Source: Flavobacterium sp. (GTDB lineage Bacteria > Bacteroidota > Bacteroidia > Flavobacteriales > Flavobacteriaceae). Taken from it: a stretch of DNA of 19,341 nt. Shown piece by piece: positions 8,035 to 15,085 of this stretch. Numbering within the stretch: the stretch's first letter is position 1; every line of letters starts with the position of its first letter. Location: the NCBI RefSeq assembly GCF_020217025.1, contig NZ_JAIWOF010000218.1, positions 1 through 19,341 on the forward strand, given 5' to 3'. The position numbers and the translations under genes were made by a program. The notes under the pieces are model-generated. The model worked only from the letters and a program-made list of their open reading frames with translations, made no database searches and was not told the origin of the DNA.

Positions 8035-8330
8035 TTTTGTTTAAATTTAAAATTAATATTATTTCTTGGATATCCAGAAGCAAAAAAAAAGATCTTTCAT
8101 AAGAGTGTATTACGGTATTTTTAACTATTTTATTACGGCATTACTACCATTAATTTTTATTTAAGTAATAATTAAAGAGATACAATAATCTACTAAACTC
8201 TACAAAAATCAAGATATGATTGGATAATTTTGAATAAAAGCTATAAATGAATTCAAAACTAATATTCTTTATATTTATGTTAAAAATGATTATCAAATAT
8301 TATATTGATAGCCTAAATTAATTAAATACT
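8035..8330. other. Intergenic region upstream of the peptide cassette
   Basis: Apart from the paired TATTACGG words at 8108-8142 I see no gene, no clean TAnnTTTG element on the minus strand and no terminator. A 24-codon ATG frame at 8248-8322 is too short and unsupported to call. Confidence 0.4.
8108..8142 (-). promoter_or_regulatory. Direct repeat of TATTACGGyATT upstream of the peptide cassette
   Basis: TATTACGGTATT (8108-8119) and TATTACGGCATT (8131-8142) are direct repeats 23 bp apart, about 75-110 bp upstream of the peptide start. Two-turn spacing suggests a dimeric regulator site. The same 12-mer occurs inverted at 219-230. The binding protein is unknown. Confidence 0.4.
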
Positions 8331-8364
8331 CAATTCAGGAATTTTAGTATTCAATTCGGGAATT
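8331..8364 (+). promoter_or_regulatory. Paired AATTCnnGAATT boxes upstream of the RteC-domain gene
   Basis: CAATTCAGGAATT (8331-8343) and CAATTCGGGAATT (8352-8364) are two near-palindromic boxes 21 bp apart. The proximal core ends 37 nt before the TAnnTTTG element at 8402. An equivalent pair with the same 37-nt distance precedes the lipoprotein promoter. The layout suits an activator that binds just upstream of a weak -33 region. Confidence 0.65.
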
Positions 8365-8398
8365 ACATCAAACACTATTTTTTTAAACTCTTTACCTC

Positions 8399-8429
8399 TT
8401 TTAGATTTGTCAAACAACCAAATCTAAAA
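8399..8429 (+). promoter_or_regulatory. Promoter -7 element with overlapping 11-bp inverted repeat
   Basis: TAGATTTG at 8402-8409 fits the Bacteroidota -7 consensus TAnnTTTG. No TTG is present near 8380, so the -33 element is poor. The element lies in a perfect 11-bp inverted repeat (8399-8409 with 8419-8429, 9-nt spacer) that spans the expected transcription start, so it may also be a repressor or autoregulatory site. Confidence 0.55.
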
Positions 8430-8434
8430 ATGAA

Positions 8435-9268
8435 ATGAAAAACTTCTCAAATAAATTATTAATTGAATTAGAAAATCAATTAGTAGAAAATGAAACTATA
8501 GAAGATAATCCCATAAAAAAATTAGAAGAAGCAATTGAGAATATTGTCATTTCATTAGAAAAATTAAAAACATTTTTTAAAAATTATAAGCTCCACAATA
8601 AACAAGAAGAAATCGAATTCTTCAAAGAAATCAAACCGCAATTTACAAGTAAACTAATTTTCTATAATGACATTTACAATATTGAAATAAATAAACCTGT
8701 AGGAGATGAAAAAAGAATAAAAAAATACTATTACAAAGAAATTAAAAAACTTAAAGACTTCTTCACAAAAAATAAAGAGTTCTACAAATATTACAGGACA
8801 AAAAACACATGCCTTGATAAAAAATATTTTCTTAGAAAAAAATACGATATAAAACTCACATTAGAAAGTTATTACTTTCAATCAGACCCAGTTTTTTCTA
8901 CTTCACATGATTACTTAATTGCTAAACTTATAGCAAACGAAAAAATTATTGTTTTTCTAGAAGATAAACTAAATAACCAAACTATAAATACTTTCAAAAA
9001 AAATGATAAAAACGTTTTGAAATGGACAGGCTCAAAAGTGGCATTGGTTGAACTTGTATATGCATTACACAACGAAAAAATAATCAACAATGGCAATATA
9101 AGTTTGAATGAATGTATAAAAGCTGTTGAAACCTTTTTTAATACCGAAATAAAACAACATAATCGTATATTCCTTGAAATAAGAAATCGAAAAACAATTG
9201 ATAAAACAAATTTCATAAATTCACTTCAAGTAAATCTAAATAATAAAATCAATCAATTAGATGAATAA
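8435..9268 (+). CDS. RteC-domain protein
   Basis: The 277-residue protein matches the RteC family by its C-terminal half: SHDYLIAKLIANEKI (157-171), LKWTGSKVALVELVYAL (195-211), INNGNISL (217-224) and a final LEIRNRK...K...FINSL segment (247-264). The N-terminal half is helical and charged. RteC of the Bacteroides conjugative transposon CTnDOT is a DNA-binding activator of the excision operon; homologues in Flavobacteria often sit outside obvious transposons. The start at 8435 is preferred because an ATG at 8430 hits TGA after one codon. The promoter carries paired AATTCnnGAATT boxes. The gene converges on the lipoprotein gene 9338-10075 across a shared terminator. Its target here is unknown; the HTH gene at 12162 is a conceivable one. 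Confidence 0.85.
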   Translation: MKNFSNKLLIELENQLVENETIEDNPIKKLEEAIENIVISLEKLKTFFKNYKLHNKQEEIEFFKEIKPQFTSKLIFYNDIYNIEINKPVGDEKRIKKYYYKEIKKLKDFFTKNKEFYKYYRTKNTCLDKKYFLRKKYDIKLTLESYYFQSDPVFSTSHDYLIAKLIANEKIIVFLEDKLNNQTINTFKKNDKNVLKWTGSKVALVELVYALHNEKIINNGNISLNECIKAVETFFNTEIKQHNRIFLEIRNRKTIDKTNFINSLQVNLNNKINQLDE

Positions 9269-9282
9269 TCTAAATTTAATAA

Positions 9283-9331
9283 AGCAGTCTAAAGAAGTTC
9301 ATTGTTCTTACTAAAACTTCTCTAGACTGCT
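9283..9331. terminator. Bidirectional terminator between RteC gene and lipoprotein gene
   Basis: A 17-bp stem with one mismatch (9283-9299 with 9315-9331) and a 15-nt loop fills the 69-bp gap between two convergent genes. Short A- and T-rich tracts flank it on each side, so it can end both transcripts. Confidence 0.75.
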
Positions 9332-9337
9332 ATTTAA

Positions 9338-10075
9338 TTATTGATTAGATAGGATTCCACAAATCAAGGAAGACGTTAACCCATTCTCAATTCCATAATC
9401 AGAACCAATAATATTACCTAACAAGTTAGTTATTAAAGAATCCCAATCAGGATCAGTATTTTTCTTCGGTCGACGCTTACTCTCATAAACACTAAATCTA
9501 GCAATAGAAGTAGTGCTCAAAAGGATAGCTTTGTCTGATTCTAATAAATCTTTAGAATTCATTATTTGATTCTCAAATTGAAATACATACTCTAAAACTG
9601 GACCGCTCTCTATATTTTTTTCAAAATGAAAATTAAAATCAGTAAGAAAGGTCTTCATTTTATTCTTAGCAACAATTGTAAGAGCGGAATTTGCTAAAAT
9701 AGTGTCAATAAATAAAGTATCACTAACTAATAAATTAGAGACTTCTGTTACACCATAAAAATGATAAGGAGTTGCAAAATAACTTTCGAAGATTACATTT
9801 TGATTGGCTAATGCTTCAACTTTTGTAATAACTCTTGAAAGTGATAAAGAATCGTTTTGCTGTGCATAATATTCTAGATAAAGCTCATGATGCAATTGAC
9901 CAACATAGTCATACGAATTAGCAGGATTAAAAGGTGAAATTAATGAGGTGCTATCTGATAATTTATTGGAATATGATAAATCCACTCGAGATGAATTTAA
10001 CACCTCAACATCAGAAGCTTCACTACAAGAAAATAAAAATGAAATAGATAAGATACATAAATAAAATAGTTTCAT
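9338..10075 (-). CDS. Lipoprotein of unknown function
   Basis: The 245-residue protein has a lipoprotein signal peptide (hydrophobic 3-15, lipobox FSC with C17, then SEASD). The mature part is largely helical and Ser/Leu/Asn-rich, without a motif I recognise. A basic KRRPKKNTDP patch lies near residues 200-209. It is divergent from the TPR/AraC regulator gene and convergent with the RteC gene. Its promoter (10186-10217) is a near-ideal TTTG-N20-TAGTTTTG with the AATTCnnGAATT pair directly upstream, matched to that of the RteC gene. This makes it a likely target, and possibly a sensory or effector partner, of the neighbouring regulator. That role is inference. Confidence 0.75.
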   Translation of the reverse strand: MKLFYLCILSISFLFSCSEASDVEVLNSSRVDLSYSNKLSDSTSLISPFNPANSYDYVGQLHHELYLEYYAQQNDSLSLSRVITKVEALANQNVIFESYFATPYHFYGVTEVSNLLVSDTLFIDTILANSALTIVAKNKMKTFLTDFNFHFEKNIESGPVLEYVFQFENQIMNSKDLLESDKAILLSTTSIARFSVYESKRRPKKNTDPDWDSLITNLLGNIIGSDYGIENGLTSSLICGILSNQ

Positions 10076-10185
10076 GATAATTAATTTTTAGATAATACTG
10101 ATTACTTGTTTTTCATCAGTTCATCTTGCCCGGGTAAGCTGAACTAGGTTGGATTTACAGCTTATAAATCCTTTTGAATTCGAGA

Positions 10186-10217
10186 CAAAACTATCCTACA
10201 ATTTCAGCCTCCGCAAA
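10186..10217 (-). promoter_or_regulatory. Promoter of the lipoprotein gene
   Basis: On the minus strand TTTG (10217-10214) and TAGTTTTG (10193-10186) are separated by 20 nt, a full match to the TTTG/TAnnTTTG promoter of Bacteroidota. The start codon is about 110 nt downstream. Confidence 0.7.
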
Positions 10218-10229
10218 CCATAATAAGTG

Positions 10230-10265
10230 CAATTCACGAATTAAACAACTTCAATTCTGGAATTG
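10230..10265 (-). promoter_or_regulatory. Paired AATTCnnGAATT boxes upstream of the lipoprotein promoter
   Basis: Cores at 10231-10242 and 10253-10264 are 22 bp apart. The proximal core ends 37 nt before TAGTTTTG and 13 nt before the -33 TTTG. Read towards the gene, both this pair and the RteC pair show CAATTCnnGAATT, then AGT in the linker, then AATTCnnGAATTnCA. The site also lies about 70 nt upstream of a TAAATTTG element for the divergent regulator gene. Confidence 0.65.
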
Positions 10266-10334
10266 AACAACTTTAAAAAAGCTCTTTTTATACTCACTTT
10301 AACAATTGTTTTATTTATTATTAATTTTTTAAAT

Positions 10335-10342
10335 TAAATTTG
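10335..10342 (+). promoter_or_regulatory. Possible -7 element of the TPR/AraC regulator gene
   Basis: TAAATTTG matches TAnnTTTG 67 nt before the start codon. No TTG lies 17-23 nt upstream; the nearest is 26 nt away. AT-rich DNA makes chance matches likely. Confidence 0.35.
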
Positions 10343-10409
10343 CTAGTAAAAGCCTACAAATATTGATAATCTATACTAGTAGTAGATTAAACAACACAAA
10401 CAATTTAAA

Positions 10410-12056
10410 ATGAAAAAGATAATCACTTTTATTTGTGTAATAACTAATTATGTCCTTCTACAAGCTAACCCATCTTCAGATAGTATAATTAACAATTTGA
10501 GTAAATGTGACTATGAGTCTTTAATTAAAAAAGTTAGAGAAAACGAGAAAAATATCACCTTCAAAAAAGCATGGCTTTTAAAAGCAAAAAAAGAGGTTAA
10601 TTTAGTAGAACAAATTAATGCTTATAGGCAATTAATGATCAATGAGCCTATAAATATTAAGAAAAATTATTCCGATTCAATAATTACAGTTGCACTTAAA
10701 ACCAAGGATAAAAAAATTATTGGAAATGCATTCTTAAACAAAGGCATAGTATTTTATGAAAATAAAGAATTAGCAGAAGCATTAAACTATTACCTAAAAG
10801 CGGAAGACTATTTAGAAAAATCAAATGATAAATATGCTTCCAATAAAACTAAATATGCAATAGCACAGACTAAATATTACCTAGGATTTTATGATGAAGC
10901 AATTAAAATATTTAATGAAGTGGCTCTTTATTTTATAGAAGAAAATGATCGAGCGTATCTAAATACAATACATGCTTTAGGCTTGTGCTATCAAAAAATC
11001 AACAATTTTGATAAATCAAAATACTATATTTCTTTAGGTCAAAATCTTAGCCAAAAATGGGATATTCAAGAAATGATAAAATATTTCGATCATACACAAG
11101 CAATTAACTTTTATCATCAAAAAAAATACAACTTGTGTATAGAGGGTTTAAAAAATGTAATTCCTAAATTAAACAAAGAGAACAACTTTGATAACAAAAC
11201 GGTTGCAAATTTTTACATTGCCAAGAGCTATTGGAAACAAAATAAACACAAAGAAGCACTACCCTACTTACTAAAAGTGGATAAAACTTTCTTAGAAAGA
11301 AAATATATCCGTCCTGATTTAAGAGAAAACTACGAGTTACTAATCAAGTACTTTACAAAAAAAGAAGATACAAAAATGCAACTTCTTTATATTAATAGAC
11401 TGCTTAAAGTAGATAGTATTTTGAACAACAATTATAAATATCTTTCTCAAAAGATATTCAAAGAGTATGATGCTAAAAAATTAATAAAAGCCAAAACAGA
11501 ATTAGAAGATTCAATGAAATGGAAAAATAAAGTAGCATATGCAACTTCATTTTTTATATTAATAAGTACAGTAGTTATAATTCGAAAACATCGCAAAAAA
11601 AGTAAATATTACAAACTAAAATTCGATGAATTAATGAGTACCAATAATACTGAAAGTAAAATTATTTCAAAACCCTTAGATGTTGATTTAGAGATTAATC
11701 CCGAAATCGTAGAAATGGTTTTGAAAAATCTTGAAAAATTTGAAAAATCAAAAAAATACTTAGAGAAAGAAATGACACTAAGCAGAATTGCTACATATCT
11801 AAAAACAAATACTAAATACGCATCAAAAATTATCCTGAAACATAGAGGAAAAAAAACTATTGATTATATCAATGATTTAAAAATTGATCAAATCATTGAA
11901 TTACTCAAAACAGAAAATAAGTATCGAAATTATACAAACAAAGCACTTGCAGATGAAGTAGGCTTTGGCTCAACACAAAATTTCACAAGAGCTTTCAAAA
12001 ACAAAACAGATATCTCTCCTACTTATTTCATACAGAAGCTAAACGAAATTCAATAA
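10410..12056 (+). CDS. TPR/AraC hybrid transcriptional regulator with signal peptide and membrane segment
   Basis: The 548-residue protein has an N-terminal signal-like hydrophobic stretch (1-19). Helical TPR-type repeats follow from about 50 to 350 (for example NKGIVFYENKELAEALNYY, and similar). A transmembrane helix lies at about 373-391 (AYATSFFILISTVVII followed by RKHRKKSK). A linker leads to an AraC-type double HTH at about 454-546 (LSRIATYLKTNTKYASKII; ALADEVGFGSTQNFTRAFKNKT). The layout predicts a periplasmic TPR sensor and a cytoplasmic DNA-binding domain. Such one-protein sensor-regulators are known in Bacteroidota; ligands are mostly unknown. It is divergent from the lipoprotein gene, and the paired boxes in the shared region are the best candidate operator. 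Confidence 0.85.
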   Translation: MKKIITFICVITNYVLLQANPSSDSIINNLSKCDYESLIKKVRENEKNITFKKAWLLKAKKEVNLVEQINAYRQLMINEPINIKKNYSDSIITVALKTKDKKIIGNAFLNKGIVFYENKELAEALNYYLKAEDYLEKSNDKYASNKTKYAIAQTKYYLGFYDEAIKIFNEVALYFIEENDRAYLNTIHALGLCYQKINNFDKSKYYISLGQNLSQKWDIQEMIKYFDHTQAINFYHQKKYNLCIEGLKNVIPKLNKENNFDNKTVANFYIAKSYWKQNKHKEALPYLLKVDKTFLERKYIRPDLRENYELLIKYFTKKEDTKMQLLYINRLLKVDSILNNNYKYLSQKIFKEYDAKKLIKAKTELEDSMKWKNKVAYATSFFILISTVVIIRKHRKKSKYYKLKFDELMSTNNTESKIISKPLDVDLEINPEIVEMVLKNLEKFEKSKKYLEKEMTLSRIATYLKTNTKYASKIILKHRGKKTIDYINDLKIDQIIELLKTENKYRNYTNKALADEVGFGSTQNFTRAFKNKTDISPTYFIQKLNEIQ

Positions 12057-12084
12057 TTTTTGGCTTTTTTTATATTTTTTCATC

Positions 12085-12110
12085 ACAACTTGTGAAACAG
12101 TTGTGAAACA
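12085..12110 (+). promoter_or_regulatory. TTGTGAAACA direct repeat upstream of the HTH gene
   Basis: TTGTGAAACA occurs at 12090-12099 and 12101-12110, 11 bp apart, one helical turn. ACAACT and AGTTGT (12085-12090, 12099-12104) add an inverted component. It could be an operator for the HTH protein 52 bp downstream. Confidence 0.4.
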
Positions 12111-12161
12111 AAATCAACCATACACTCCACTTTTGTACCATATCAAAATAAATCATACGTT

Positions 12162-12449
12162 ATGGCAGTGGAAATTATTACCCGTGAAGACTTGAACGAG
12201 TTCAGAAATCAATTATTAAATGATTTAAAAGAAATTATTCTATCTAAACCTCAGCAAACAAAACAGTGGCTCAAATCCAATGAAGTCCGCAAACTATTAA
12301 ACATCTCACCTGGTACACTTCAAAACCTCCGCATCAACGGAACTCTTTCCTACACTAAAATCGGTGGTATCCTATATTATGACAATTCAGATATAGATAA
12401 ACTATTATCCGGAAACAAAGTCAAAGCGCTACCTACTCTATGCAAATAA
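12162..12449 (+). CDS. Excisionase/MerR-type helix-turn-helix protein (HTH_17-like)
   Basis: The 95-residue protein has an N-terminal amphipathic helix (about 7-28) and then a winged HTH of the excisionase type: WLKSNEVRKLLNISPGTLQNLR (36-57), a wing INGTLSYTKIGGILYYDNSDIDKLL (58-82) and a short basic tail. Proteins of this kind are frequent in Bacteroidota mobile elements, where some act as excision factors (Xis2-like) or regulators. It is the first gene of the plus-strand run that continues with a replication-type protein and a DnaC-like ATPase. The upstream TTGTGAAACA repeats are a possible own operator. Excisionase activity is not shown, and no integrase is present in the window. Confidence 0.8.
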   Translation: MAVEIITREDLNEFRNQLLNDLKEIILSKPQQTKQWLKSNEVRKLLNISPGTLQNLRINGTLSYTKIGGILYYDNSDIDKLLSGNKVKALPTLCK

Positions 12450-12602
12450 TTACCCTTCTTTTGAGGGGTGTAAAACAGGCGTAGTGGTTTTTGTCATACT
12501 GAGCTTGCCGAAGTATCTCCTTCTAAGTAGGTTATCACTTTTAAGCGCAGCTTAAAACCAAAACTTTTAAACTCCTAAACCTTATACTTTTAAACTATAA
12601 GC
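12450..12602. repeat. Intergenic region with interspersed repeat and small hairpin
   Basis: TGTCATACTGAGC...CGAAGTATCTC at 12492-12519 belongs to a repeat family seen six more times in this window. A perfect 8-bp hairpin with a 3-nt loop lies at 12539-12557 (TTTTAAGC/GCTTAAAA), without a clear T-tract. Confidence 0.6.
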
Positions 12603-13448
12603 ATGAACTACATCAAACACCTAACTGGCTTCTTTGAAAAAGTAGCTATTGATAGAACTCTCAACCCAACACATGTAAGCTTATACATTGCATTATTTCA
12701 ATTTTGGAACTGCAATCGTTTCAAAAATCCAATTAGTATTAATCGCGATGAAGTAATGAGAATAAGCAAGATCAGTTCAAAAGCAACCTATCACAAATGC
12801 TTAAAGAACCTACATAGCTTAGGCTACATAAATTACCAACCCTCTTACAATCCTTTTAAAGGGAGTCACGTCATTTTATTCAATTTTTCAGAAGATTTAA
12901 AACCTCTCTCAAAAAGTGAGAGAAGAACAAAGAATGAACTTCTTTTTGAACAGGTCAATGAACAAGCTTTGAACAAGTCCTATACTAGTAGTGAAACAGG
13001 TAGTGAACAAGCAGTAGTACCTTCTATAAACTATATAAACAATACAAACATTTTAAATGATAAAAACATTTTAAACTTGGAAAAGCAATCAAAAAATTTT
13101 AAGGAAATAAATAATTCATCAAATATAATTGTCAAATCGAGCGAAGTCGAGATGTCAAAAGAAGAAAAAAGTTCCGCGAAAAAAGAAGAAAAGCTGCAGC
13201 CAACAATCGAAGAAGTCAAAACCTATTTCCAAGATAATAACTTCCCAGAACAAGAAGCTCAAAAATTCTTCAATTACTTCAAAAGTGTCGGTTGGCTAGT
13301 CGGTGGCAAAATACCAATGGTCGATTGGCAAGCAGCAGCACAAAATTGGATAATTAACGCACCAAATTTCATTTCAAATACAGAACAACCCAACAGAGCA
13401 AAACAACTCAATACAACAACCGACAAAGATTATTCAGAGCCATTATAG
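12603..13448 (+). CDS. Winged-helix replication-type protein (DnaD/RepO-like)
   Basis: The 281-residue protein has an N-terminal winged-helix-like domain at about 1-98 (LNPTHVSLYIALFQFW; ISINRDEVMRISKISSKATY; HKCLKNLHSLGYINY; HVILFNF). A low-complexity, charged and Asn/Ser-rich linker spans about 100-198. The C-terminal helical domain at about 200-252 (TIEEVKTYFQDN...FFNYFKSVGWLVGG...VDWQAAAQNWI) resembles the C-terminal domain of phage and plasmid replication-initiation proteins. Together with the DnaC-like ATPase downstream it suggests a helicase-loading module. Residues 177-185 are encoded by an interspersed repeat unit read in frame. The exact family is uncertain. Confidence 0.65.
   Translation: MNYIKHLTGFFEKVAIDRTLNPTHVSLYIALFQFWNCNRFKNPISINRDEVMRISKISSKATYHKCLKNLHSLGYINYQPSYNPFKGSHVILFNFSEDLKPLSKSERRTKNELLFEQVNEQALNKSYTSSETGSEQAVVPSINYINNTNILNDKNILNLEKQSKNFKEINNSSNIIVKSSEVEMSKEEKSSAKKEEKLQPTIEEVKTYFQDNNFPEQEAQKFFNYFKSVGWLVGGKIPMVDWQAAAQNWIINAPNFISNTEQPNRAKQLNTTTDKDYSEPL
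13131..13156 (+). repeat. Interspersed repeat unit inside a coding sequence
   Basis: GTCAAATCGAGC followed by GAAGTCGAGATGTC lies in frame in the linker of the replication-type protein and encodes VKSSEVEMS. The same unit occurs outside genes at 19185-19211. Confidence 0.65.
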
Positions 13449-13689
13449 CCTTTTTGTCGTACTGAACTTGTTTCAGTATCTCAATCTTTGTAAACCTTGC
13501 GTTGTCATCCTGAGCTTGTCGAAGGACTTTGAGGTTAAATCTTTGTGAACTATCCAAAGCAAAGCACCTCATACACAAAACAAAGAAACTATAAAACCTA
13601 TGTGTTTCAAAAAAAAATCCGTGTAAATCTGTTTAATCCGCGTCATCAGTGTTCAAAAAACTTCGCTTTAGCGAACAAAAAACAACCCA
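13449..13689. repeat. Intergenic region built of interspersed repeats
   Basis: Two units of the repeat family lie at 13455-13483 (TGTCGTACTGAAC..., diverged) and 13503-13530 (TGTCATCCTGAGC...GTCGAAGG). They are followed by words such as CTTTGTGAAC and CCGTGTAAATCTG that resemble other dispersed flavobacterial repeats. A short hairpin, TTCGCTTTAGCGAA, is at 13662-13675. No gene was seen. Confidence 0.6.
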
Positions 13690-14313
13690 ATGAATGAAAA
13701 TATAAAATCCCACTACAGTTACACCGAAGTAATCAATTGGATCGAAGCTAAAGGCATCGAACTATACGGCAATCATTTCAAAATTCCTGAAAACGATTAC
13801 ACTATTGTTTACAAACTAATTGCGTATTTCCTAAAGGACGAATCAACTTGTTTTCAGTACGGAATAAATCCAAACAAGGGAATATTACTTACCGGACCAA
13901 TCGGTTGCGGAAAAACATCATTGATGAACTTAATGAAATTCGTAACAGCAACGGAACACAAATTTTTCGTAAAACCTTGCAGAGACATAAATTTTGAATT
14001 TATTCAGGACGGCTACCAAATAATCCACAAATACAGCATCGGTAAACTCTATCAATCAGAACCAAGAACCTACTGTTTTGATGATTTAGGAACTGAAAAC
14101 AATCTAAAATATTTCGGTAACGAATGCAATGTAATGGCAGAAATCCTATTATCAAGATATGATCTATTCATTTCAAAAAAACTCCAAACCCACATTACCA
14201 CAAACCTATCTGCCACAGAAATAGAAAAACATTACGGCAACCGAGTCAGAAGTCGTTTACGTCAAATGGTCAATCTAATAGCATATGATAAATCAACACC
14301 AGATAAGAGATAA
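13690..14313 (+). CDS. DnaC-like AAA+ ATPase (putative helicase loader)
   Basis: The 207-residue protein has a Walker A motif GPIGCGKTS (69-77), a Walker B strand YCFDDLGTE (128-136, D131/D132), a sensor-1-like TTNLS (170-174) and an arginine-rich HYGNRVRSRLRQM segment (181-193) typical of the C-terminal part of DnaC/IstB-type ATPases. It has no signal peptide. DnaC-type proteins load the replicative helicase; IstB relatives assist transposition, but no IstA-like partner is visible. The replication-type winged-helix gene just upstream supports the loader reading. The start at 13690 is preceded by a GAACAAAAAACAACCCA leader. Confidence 0.82.
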   Translation: MNENIKSHYSYTEVINWIEAKGIELYGNHFKIPENDYTIVYKLIAYFLKDESTCFQYGINPNKGILLTGPIGCGKTSLMNLMKFVTATEHKFFVKPCRDINFEFIQDGYQIIHKYSIGKLYQSEPRTYCFDDLGTENNLKYFGNECNVMAEILLSRYDLFISKKLQTHITTNLSATEIEKHYGNRVRSRLRQMVNLIAYDKSTPDKR

Positions 14314-14469
14314 AAATTGTCATACTGAGCGCAGTCGAAGTGCTTTGCGAGCTTCGTGCTGTCATCCTAAGCTTGTCGAAGGACTTTGTGCTCTTTGTGG
14401 CTAAAAAAATAAAATCCATTTCATCAGAATTCCAACAACCTGAAACTTGAAACCTGAAACCTGAAACAA
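14314..14469. repeat. Cluster of interspersed repeats
   Basis: Two units of the GTCATnCTGAGC family lie at 14317-14346 and 14359-14388. They are followed by a tandem tract of CCTGAAACTTGAAA-type words at 14437-14467 that ends directly before the next start codon. A similar CCTGAAACTTGAAACCC word lies at 19246-19263. Confidence 0.7.
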
Positions 14470-15084
14470 ATGAACTCAATAACCAACTTCTGGAACTACT
14501 TCCAACAAAACAACTTCGTTTTCTTATTTCTAAATGAAGTTTCACAAGAAGAAATAAAACAACATTTTTATAACCTTAAAGAAGTACTAAATCTTTACAA
14601 CAAAGACTTAGATCTTATCATAAAAAATAAAAAAATTGATGCAGAATTAATTATCACAGCACATGGTAATCCGTATCTTTTTAAAGAAGTAGAACTGTTA
14701 GTTTTATATGCACCAAAAATAAAACGTTGGAAAATAACCGCTTTTATTCAACCCGAAACAGACCTTACAAAATATGAAAACGGCACAGACAAACCCTTCA
14801 AATTTTATGGTATTAATCTTAAGGTAAGTGATATCAATTTTGTTTTGTTAGGTGATCCCGACAAACCTTTAGCCTTTGGAATAAGAGTATTTCTTAAAAA
14901 CTATATAATTTACAAAGAGAATCCTAAACTTAAAGAGGCAGTTTACATTCTTATTGAACATTTAATAGGTGAAAAATCTTTCGCTAATGATTTGAAATTT
15001 ATTGATATTAATCAGCTGAATCAAATAGATGAAAATCATTTGAAATTACATCATTTAAAATTATATTTGGATAATGATGATTAA
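14470..15084 (+). CDS. Protein of unknown function
   Basis: The 204-residue protein is predicted to be soluble, with no signal peptide, membrane helix or cysteine. It opens with a helical stretch (1-48), followed by beta strands (LDLIIKN; AELIITAHG; VELLVLYAP; WKITAFIQ; INFVLLGD; FGIRVFLK) and a C-terminal acidic helix region. The pattern resembles an alpha/beta fold, but I cannot name the family. The leader consists of CTGAAAC repeats ending 3 bp before the ATG. Its stop is separated by one base from the convergent stop of the histidine kinase gene. It may belong to the element marked by the HTH and DnaC-like genes or be chromosomal. Confidence 0.65.
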   Translation: MNSITNFWNYFQQNNFVFLFLNEVSQEEIKQHFYNLKEVLNLYNKDLDLIIKNKKIDAELIITAHGNPYLFKEVELLVLYAPKIKRWKITAFIQPETDLTKYENGTDKPFKFYGINLKVSDINFVLLGDPDKPLAFGIRVFLKNYIIYKENPKLKEAVYILIEHLIGEKSFANDLKFIDINQLNQIDENHLKLHHLKLYLDNDD

Positions 15085-15085
15085 G

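Noticed and set aside
8248..8322. 24-codon ATG frame in the intergenic region before the RteC gene
   Set aside because: It is short, hydrophobic by AT bias, and has no paralogue or leader to support it.
8911..9216. 101-codon minus-strand frame inside the RteC gene
   Set aside because: It is antisense to a well-supported RteC domain; its Ser/Phe-rich composition is typical of the complement of Lys/Glu-rich coding DNA.
13690..14313. IstB-type transposition helper
   Set aside because: No IstA-like transposase or terminal inverted repeats are present; the replication-type neighbour favours a DnaC-like loader.
12492..14388. Possible CRISPR array from the recurring GTCAT...GTCGAAG units
   Set aside because: Units are irregularly spaced, diverged and partly inside a gene, with no uniform spacers and no cas genes.
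14270..14545. 91-codon minus-strand frame over the repeat cluster
   Set aside because: It is made of interspersed repeat sequence and overlaps the starts and ends of two real genes.
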